In this document: piece by piece, positions 57,021 through 64,000 of the stretch
Layout: each line of letters begins with the position of its first letter
Numbering within the stretch: position 1 is the stretch's first letter
Assembly: GCF_921293095.1 (NCBI RefSeq)
Contig: NC_060259.1
Coordinates: 8,432,001-8,496,000 of the forward strand
DNA: 64,000 bases
DNA from: Ischnura elegans
Lineage: Eukaryota; Arthropoda; Insecta; Odonata; Coenagrionidae
Reading direction: 5' to 3'
Program-made: the position numbers and the translations under genes
Notes under the pieces: generated by a model
What the model was told of the DNA's origin: nothing
The model's database searches: none
What the model saw: the letters and a program-made list of their open reading frames with translations, nothing else

Positions 57021-57448
57021 TACCGTATAAGCTTGTGTAAGAGGCGCACCCCTATTTTGAGGATCGAAGCTATAAAGAAAAAATGTTTTGCGACATTTTT
57101 TTTATCCTATCGTGCGGTGTTGCAGACGTATGCCTGGAATTTCGACAGTTATCGAAATGTCCTCTTTCAGTACTATTTGAAAGAGGAAATTTTGATAACT
57201 GCGGCGGCATAAGAGGGAGTAGAAAGAGTTCCGATCCTCTCTTTGCATACGCCATCGCTCTACGTTGCTTGTCCTACTCACGAACAATTTTGTTTAAAAG
57301 CTCTTGTAGGAGTATTGCAATAGAATTGCAGCCGTGGAAAATTTTAAGGCAAAACACGACAGGCAAATGGCATGAGCTTTCCCAAGAGATTGAACAACAA
57401 TCGGGGCAATCTCAGCGCCGTAGGATAATAACCACGTCGTAGATTTAA

Positions 57449-57730
57449 GGCCCCTTGCACACGCACAGATTTTGGACGGCCGTTCACATTCCAATAGTGA
57501 ACAATGGGAGAGCATTGGAGCTTACACACGTACCGACCACACGCCGGCACCGGCAAAATGCCGGTTAGCTGCCGGCTATTGTCACTGTGGATCGCCGACG
57601 CCGGCTCAAAAACTTAGCAACGTATCGTTTGACCGGTAAAAATCCGGCGTGTGTGCAAGCATCGCTTCGCCGGTAAAATATCGGCCAATATTTTACCGGC
57701 CGTCCAAAATCGGTGTGTGTGCAAGGGGCC
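57449..57730. mobile_element. PIF/Harbinger-like MITE (TAA duplication)
   Basis: Ends GGCCCCTTGCACACGCAC and, reversed, GGCCCCTTGCACACACAC with pairing over ~37 bp, flanked by TAA (57446-57448 and 57731-57733). A 3-bp TWA-type duplication and GGCC ends suggest PIF/Harbinger. GCCGGTAAAAT-like words recur inside. No coding sequence. Confidence 0.7.
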
Positions 57731-57784
57731 TAACGGAACTACACTCGGCTCTTCATCAGCTAATGCCTCTGCCGTTTTTTTCCT

Positions 57785-57935
57785 TTCCGAGACTCCACAG
57801 GAAAATATCAAGTTACAGGGGAACAATGGAAACGTGTTTCATCCCTACCCCATTCCACCAACTGACCTTTTTCGGTCTACCAGGTTCAATTCCCCGAGTT
57901 TCTGGAGGTCAAATGCTACGTGAGTCACCTTCTGA
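57785..57935. repeat. Dispersed repeat also at 52612-52770
   Basis: Second copy of the segment described at 52612; it ends shortly before MITE copy 3 at 57964. Confidence 0.55.
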
Positions 57936-57963
57936 GCTCGAAGATATCTCGACATCTTTCAGC

Positions 57964-58631
57964 AATAGGGTAGTTTCCTTCATCAAAGAAAACAAAAGGC
58001 ATTGATGGCGATTCGTTACCCACCATTAGTGTATTCATAATACACAAATTATTTGGTTTTTGAAATACCGGTTTAGACGAATGGCAAGGGTCAAATTTTA
58101 TCCTCATTTGAAAAAGGCCAGATTGGCGCCCATGCGATTCCACTCCACGTGACGTCACAGGGACCTAGTTTCTACACGAGAGGATAGGAGTTATGCATCG
58201 TCAGAGGCTACCAATGCATGCATGAGTCACAGAGCTCAGGGAAACATGTCTTAATAATCACCTATTAAAACTGGCTAAGGTCGGAAAGTTTTCTTCGCTT
58301 GATAAGGTATTAATAAACCTTTTTTAAGCCATGCGCTACCAGACAGGAAGGTACTCAGCTACCCGTTAGCATCCTGCATCCTATCAGCGCTCAGAGCCTC
58401 GATCAAGGTCACCTACCAGGCAGGAGGGGGAACCAGAAATGCGTCGTACGGACTTTTTCCCTTCATTCCTACTTACGCGTCGCGTTTTCGCGCGCTTGAA
58501 ATTTTTCACTTTTCATTTGATCGCGAAAAATAGATATCGTCATTTAAAAATCTAAAAGCGTGAAATACGTACTCCAGGAGTAATAATCTTTCGATTTAGG
58601 CAATAAAAAAATAATAGGAAACCACCCTATT
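57964..58631 (-). mobile_element. ~650-bp MITE family, copy 3
   Basis: Reverse-orientation copy. Both ends are intact here: TAGGGTAGTTTCCTT at the left and, reversed, TAGGGTGGTTTCCT at the right, which defines the family's ~14-bp inverted repeats. Non-coding. Confidence 0.75.
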
Positions 58632-59398
58632 GTATGACACGCACGAGATTCTAAAAAGAATTAGACCTAACGCGACGTATATCTTACAGCATTTAAGTTT
58701 TTTGAGCTCTAATTGAAGGACACAAAGATTTAATGCTAAAATAAGGCTACTAATATTCAACATAGTCCAAACAGCACAATTTCGGAAGAAACAAGCGTAG
58801 CATAAGCGCATTCAAACAAGACGAGACGGACTGAAAACTCAGGCAACGCAAACTGCGTATATCACATTGCTGCGCCTTCGCCCCTTCGCTTTAAAGGCAA
58901 CGACGTCACATGCAAGATCGGACGTGTTCTTCCCTTGCTCCTTCGCTCGTAGCTTTAAATACGGAGGGGAGGGAGCCCTCTTCCCCTCGACCTCTCCTTC
59001 AGCGCTCTTCATTTATAAGCATTTCCGATTTCTTCTATCCACCATTAAGTTCAACAATGAGCACACTCGTTCGAATTTACATATGCAGTATATTCGAAAT
59101 ACATATGCAGTGTAAATGCCGCGGGATGCCCACTCGTGGCAATAAATTTAGCGCACGCTCCGGAGCGAATCACCCCGCGCGATCTTTTCAATGTTCACCT
59201 CTGGGGTACCGACGTGACGGCGCGATGGATGCAAGAAATTCAAACAGGAGCATTTTAAAAATACGTCACTAAGGGAGAAACTCCCCTGCCTGCTGCTTGA
59301 TTTTGACCCAGGGTTTCAGATGACTGACTCACGCTGAAAACCAAGGCCACTCAGTTCCCCTTGAACTTGCAACCGGTGAAGGGGAGGGGGGGAAGATA
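58632..59398. other. GC-richer, promoter-like stretch without identified gene
   Basis: 58860-59060 is GC-richer with CTTCGCT words and a TTTAAATACGG motif, then CCACCATTAAGTTCAACAATGAGC. It could be an old promoter or part of a retroelement; no protein of a known family follows. Confidence 0.3.
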
Positions 59399-59483
59399 AG
59401 AAGTTTGTGTAAGAGGCGCACCCCCATTTTCGGCTGCAATATCTGGGAAAAAAGGTGCGCCTCTTACACGTGCTTATACGGTA

Positions 59484-61715
59484 TTTTTCTTGAGAAATGA
59501 ACAAATATTTATTTCGAAACCTGACTGGATAAACAATGTTATGACCACTATCCCTTACCACCAAGAGGGGTTATAATAGACGAGGGGTCCGGGTACCTGC
59601 TCCCGGATTCCGAGGGTAAATCCTAAACCCCGCAGGGTTGGGTCCCGAGACAAAGACGACGTAAACCTGCGACCGTCCTAAAAGGGGGAGAGGTAGAAAA
59701 AGTATACATACCGCTTTCGTTTTCCTGGCTAGGAAAATCTAACACGTAAATATATGCCCGTCGTCTCCCAGGTCAGGAAACGTCCACACGTATATACACG
59801 TGTAGATTAGAGAGAAGGTAAACGAATATCACAATTACACGCCAAAAATCCTGCGTTTCCTGGGACATAGGCAACCTAGCCAAACATTCCAGCATTCATA
59901 GTTTCTTTCATCCATCCCCCTGAAAAACGATAGATCGAGGTTCCATTGTACTAAGTGTCTGGATAAAGTACCCCATATCCCATTGTAATGCATTACTGAT
60001 ATGACGGATATTTTTAATGAAGCCCAAGCATGATAAATAACACCCCATACCTAAAGGTAAACATTTCAAATCTGCTTGCACAAAATGGCTGCCTTATTCG
60101 AAATGTGACACCGCCATCACTACTTTCAGTGATTGGAGTAAAACGTAAAAATTACTAATTTTACCACTTCACTTTCACTATGCGGAAACATCACCCTACA
60201 TAAGTCTACACCATTATCCTAGTTTAAACAAATGGTTGCTAACAAATCAACCCCTCCCACTTTCCCTCGTCACAATGGGATGGACATGAAGTTGCTTGAC
60301 AAAAAATCACAAAGATTGGTCTACAGAACGACAATACCGAATGTCATGCTTGCCTCATCAAGGGCAACTGTCTTTGGATGTCTCACTAGCACTGGTCATT
60401 ACAAATATCACTTCAATAGTCAGTAACAGTGTTATACAAATACCAGCTTCAGGGTATACAGGGAATCTACAAATAAATTTTTACTCAGACTGCCACATAC
60501 TAGACCAAGAATAACCCAGATTTCTCCAATATTATACAGCATACAATATATAGTCTGAATTCAACTAGAAACGTCACAGCAAAGAATCTATATCAAACAA
60601 TAAAATGACAATCTGCGTTAACTGACGAATGAGATTTGAATTCCAGGATTTATTTACCAGGCATACTTCAATAGAGACCTCTCAAAGAAGTACTTACTGG
60701 TTTATACGCGTAGGCTAGATCTTGATTTAAGATTCTTAATTGCCTGGTGTAGTAGCCTAACTTTCCATGTTTCCCATGGTGAAACATATGGTTGTTGGAG
60801 GTGCTCACGTTGAAATCCTCAGCCAACCAGGTCCATGGCACAGGCACCAGTACTGAGAGCGAGAGATAGAGAGAGAGAGAGCATGGGGGATCTCAGTTCG
60901 CACGGCTTACCCACATCCAAGGCTTGGCAAGGTTTCTCATACATTTGATGGCATGACGCACAGCCATCCATAGACTCCTTCATTAAATGCTATCCCAGAC
61001 CAATTTCCCCAGAAAAGTTTTACCTAAGAGAACACATTGCGTGCAAGTTCAAATCATGGAGTAGACTAGCAAAGCTTACCTATCACATCCCCAAAGCATG
61101 CAAAGGCAGGTTAGAATTCATAAGTGACCAGTGGAAGACCGAAGGAAAATACCAACTATTTCATCCATACAATAAGGAGTACATATAAAAAGAGCCAGAA
61201 ATAGAAAGCAGACCTAGCTTGCAGAGAAAACTACTCCACTAATTTCCTGGGCCACTTCAATGATTCCAAAATTACAGAGAGCAAGTTATACTATATCCAC
61301 CAAAGTTTACCAAACCAAACTCAGACAAATCTGAAAAGAGAAAGTGAGCTGACTTGGTGTGTCGTGTTTACTAAAATGTATTAAGCAAATCGATCTCTAC
61401 CAATTGATTCTGTCATCCTACCGCATATCTCCTTCCCATGTGTTTACATTAAGTGCACATGTCTCTATATAGTCTAATTAATCTAGCTTATCACTGCGGA
61501 ATTAGAATGAATAGCATCAATGCTTTATCATCACCGCCATAGACACTGATAATAACAATTTTAACCGATATTGTGATATAGTCAATCAAAGGTCAAGGGA
61601 ACACCGACAGAGATTATTTGCCATTACTAGGGAATTTATTCAATCAAATTCTATCAGCTATCTATTCTAAACAAATAAATTCACAAGTAAGGAAAGAAAG
61701 GGATAGAACATATAA
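59484..61715. other. No gene recognised; pogo-type end and GA microsatellite
   Basis: 59868-59955 resembles the right end of the 52063/49203 pogo-type family (AACGATAGATCGAGGTTCCATTG). A (GA)n tract is at 60857-60886. Open frames (60232-60514) and a splice-like GTAAGT context near 60700 were not convincing. Unique AT-rich DNA otherwise. Confidence 0.35.
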
Positions 61716-63114
61716 AGCCGATGTCCCATGGTCAAATTTGCATCAAAATTTGATGCAACTGACTCGCACCCTGTCCCATGGTCAAATTTCATCCAACTGG
61801 CTTTTGGTCCTACCGTTTGTACAAAACACTGATTTGTACAAATGGATAGGTTCTAAATTTTCATCCAATTGGATGAAACAAACCAATCACAGGGCCTTTG
61901 ACAAAAAAGCATCGCCAAGTGCTGACACACATGCCACAAAGGAAACTTATTTATCGCCCACATGAGCAGTTTAATTAATAAATATATGTATTATGGACAA
62001 AAAATTAACTTTGTTGTATTCCACACAGTATGCATTAAAAACCCAACCGGTTTCCATCTTTTCAGGTCATCATCATAATTGTAAACCTCTAGATAAAGAC
62101 CTAAAAAGATCGAAAGTAGTTGAGTTTTTTTCATTAGCACTGTATAGAATACTAAAAGGTTTAGTTTTGAATTTATAATATCACCATACCGCGAAGTGAA
62201 GTCACAAAACATTATTTCAAATATATATATATATACGGTCGTGATTGTCTATTTCATCGACTGGTGTGGTGCTAAAAGTAAAAATGAGCAAAAATTGTCC
62301 TCGATAGGCGATGGAAACTCCTAACTAGGAAATCCGTAATAATGTTGATCTTTACTAAGAAGGAAGCAATCTATAGAATCGCAATACAAGGAGGGATGTT
62401 TTGGAAAGAATAAAAGATTTACTTAAGGTATCCAGGCCGAATTCTACAGGTTAGCTTTGTGGAGGGCATACAATGTGCGAGCGAGCGAACGAACAGCTGG
62501 AGAAATGACGATTATACCTGTGATACACTACAGCTGCTCCTTTCTATCTCTATGATTATAGGATAAGGACCTTATATTGGCAATTGCTAGATTAGGAGAG
62601 GAAAAATGTGATTTAAATGCACGTTTACAGCACTATTCATAACATCTTCTCAACCACAATGTCCATCATTTATTTATAAAATTTTCCTTGCGGGAATAAA
62701 CTGCCTCACGTTTGTATCCTGGCGTTTCATTCTGCCCTCAACCTTGCTGATAAGGGACATGAAAATATCCTCACCTATCGTCAATTATTATCGATATTAT
62801 ACGGGAACATCGGCGACCAACTCCTCCAAAATGTTTAGCATACTTATTCCAACGCTTTCATACCCCCTTCCAGCCAAGGTCAAGTTCAGTATTCCTTCTG
62901 TTTTCTTTTTTTCGCCTCTTTAATGTTCAAGAGGCCTGTTCAGACAATTTTGCCAGCTAAAAAAGACAGAATCCTTCACTTCCACAAGCTTCCAAATTTG
63001 TTTACATAAATATTGTCTTTCGTTTGTTTTTCGTCCAAATGAGATGCATCGTGGGACACCCCTGTCCCGTTGCATCAAAATTTTTGTTGCAGATTTGACC
63101 GTGGGACACCGGCT
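61716..63114. mobile_element. Non-autonomous TIR element with TAA duplication
   Basis: Ends AGCCGATGTCCCATGGTCAA and, reversed, AGCCGGTGTCCCACGGTCAA, pairing imperfectly over ~45 bp including TTGATGCAAC palindromes; flanked by TAA (61713-61715 and 63115-63117), as in PIF/Harbinger. The right end holds an inverted sub-repeat GTGGGACACCCCTGTCCC. 1.4 kb, AT-rich inside, with an (AT)n tract at 62219-62236; no transposase. Confidence 0.65.
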
Positions 63115-63660
63115 TAATAGACAAAGGACAAGGACAACAGTGCTGTGGTAGATGGAAAAAGCCAGAAATCAGAGGGTAAAAATGCGGCATACACACACAC
63201 ACACACACAAGGGTTTACCCACCCAGACGGCACAGGAGTTTTACGTATCTGAATACGAGGGTGGACTATCAGATACAAGAAATCGCGCTTAGGAAGTTAC
63301 TAAAAAGGTTTTGTTTCTTTATTTCCTCTAATGACGAAAAAAGATACAAGAGGACTGGCAAATTCATATATGTACATCGATAAAATTGTATCTCATCGAT
63401 AAAACTGTATTCGGTCTGGGATAATTTTCTTTCGCGGGTGGTGACATATTCTCCTAGGAAGAATCCCCGATCACAAGTGATCACAAGCCTGCACAAGCCT
63501 TTGGAGACAGCGTTGTTTACGTCACGTCTCACCACATTTCAGGGATTTTTGTGGTTAAGTTGGTGAAAAATAGAGTGTCTGGTAATGGTGAAGTTTCCCT
63601 TATTCTTTAATTTCATTCACTGGGCTTCAGAAACGTGTTTGTGAGATATTTTTGTTAAAA
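63115..63660. other. No gene; AC microsatellite and possible upstream region of THAP gene
   Basis: (AC)n at about 63188-63209. 63520-63660 precedes the THAP ATG and could hold its promoter or 5' UTR; nothing specific is recognised. Confidence 0.35.
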
Positions 63661-63806
63661 ATGCCTTTCCTGTGTGTATTGTCGGGATGTAATGGAAACT
63701 CCGGGACATGGTTCAAGTTTTTAGCTTTCCAAAAGATCCTGAGTTGAAGAAGAAGTGCATTTGGGCGATAAGAAGAAAACATTTCACCCCTACGAAAAAC
63801 AGTAAG
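63661..63806 (+). pseudogene. THAP-domain exon, probably frameshifted
   Basis: ATG 63661 gives MPFLCVLSGCNGNSG, the start of a THAP zinc finger (M-x-x-C-x(2-4)-C type), but the conserved continuation FSFPKDPELKKKCIWAIRRK and HFTPTKNSK is one frame away (63708 on). The exon ends AGTAAG|GTATGT, a strong donor at the point where THAP genes usually break before the VCSxHF motif. THAP proteins bind DNA through a C2CH zinc finger. The frame offset means either a pseudogene or a sequencing/assembly indel. The next exon would lie beyond the window. Confidence 0.6.
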
Positions 63807-64000
63807 GTATGTACTCTTTCTCGCTGTAATTATTTAGATCTAATTTTAAGTTATAAGGGGCTTCGGGATGTTGATGCATCACTTCAGTACTGAAAATGGT
63901 GATTCAAAATATTGTAGCAGCTATTCATTTGAAAATAGTTGTATTTTTTTGTATCAATTTATTCGGTAAACATGTGGTTAAAGGAGAAACTAGGAATTAG
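63807..64000. other. Probable intron start
   Basis: Sequence after the donor of the THAP exon; AT-rich, no coding seen before the window ends. Confidence 0.35.

Larger units (their letters stand above)
57021..59483. mobile_element. Possible large TIR element, or two termini of one family
   Basis: TACCGTATAAGC..GTGTAAGAGGCGCACC at 57021 and its reverse complement ending at 59483 form ~30-bp inverted ends. However, a second direct copy of GTGTAAGAGGCGCACCCC lies at 59406 and makes a tight hairpin with the right end (59406-59468), so the right part may instead be an independent ~85-bp MITE. Between the ends are a Harbinger-like MITE (57449-57730), MITE copy 3 and unassigned DNA. Confidence 0.4.

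Noticed and set aside
60690-60760. Minus-strand exon ending in GTAAGT
   Set aside because: Only ~19 codons with no family match and no clear acceptor.
37211-64000. Upstream ATPase exons of the HSPA14-like gene
   Set aside because: I looked for signatures such as GDRVTPA and HEPSAALLAYG on the minus strand and found none; they may be beyond the window or missed by eye.

Overview
This is animal nuclear DNA, AT-rich and very full of transposons, almost certainly from an arthropod and probably an insect. The clues are a spliced Hsp70-family gene, Ty3/gypsy DNA with an envelope gene of the errantivirus/baculovirus-F type, RTE-type and jockey-type LINEs, tRNA-derived SINEs, and piggyBac, hAT, pogo/Tigger, IS630-Tc1, PIF/Harbinger-type and THAP-encoding elements. 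I cannot name the species. Nothing bacterial is present.

The one host gene I can follow is an HSPA14-like Hsp70 on the minus strand. Six exons are supported: 30668-30829, 28239-28497, 25807(or 25827)-26022, 25565-25713, 10114-10172 and the terminal coding piece 7583-7619, with a poly(A) signal at 7425-7430. The N-terminal ATPase exons were not found and may lie beyond the window or in 37-64 kb. The 15.4 kb intron between 25565 and 10172 is mostly transposon: a piggyBac element (12234-24426) holds a dimeric SINE (12395-12909) and a TA-flanked inverted-repeat element (14053-23113), which in turn holds a small hAT element (14564-14751) and a Ty3/gypsy provirus (15574-22618) with LTRs and remnants of gag, pol and env. 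Most levels can be dated relative to each other by visible target-site duplications.

Left of the gene (1-7.4 kb) are a hAT terminus, inverted SINE-like arms, one copy of a ~1.1 kb dispersed repeat, and a 1.3 kb inverted-repeat element built of palindromic GTTCA arrays. From 26.9 to 37.2 kb, still on the presumed HSPA14 side, lie a decayed hAT transposase and an RTE retrotransposon (minus strand) split by a second 5'-truncated RTE (plus strand) with a 17-bp target-site duplication.

From 41 to 64 kb no host gene is secure. Elements there: a hAT with an 8-bp duplication interrupted by a piggyBac-type MITE; a pogo fragment; an inverted SINE pair; a jockey-like LINE 3' end; a THAP-encoding element with 20-bp inverted repeats; a Tigger-like MITE; two further copies of a ~650 bp MITE family; a 2.5 kb IS630/Tc1-like transposon; two MITEs with TAA duplications; and a last THAP exon at the right edge. 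All transposon coding regions show stops, frameshifts or lost catalytic residues. The window reads as layered decay around one surviving host gene. All alignments were made by eye.
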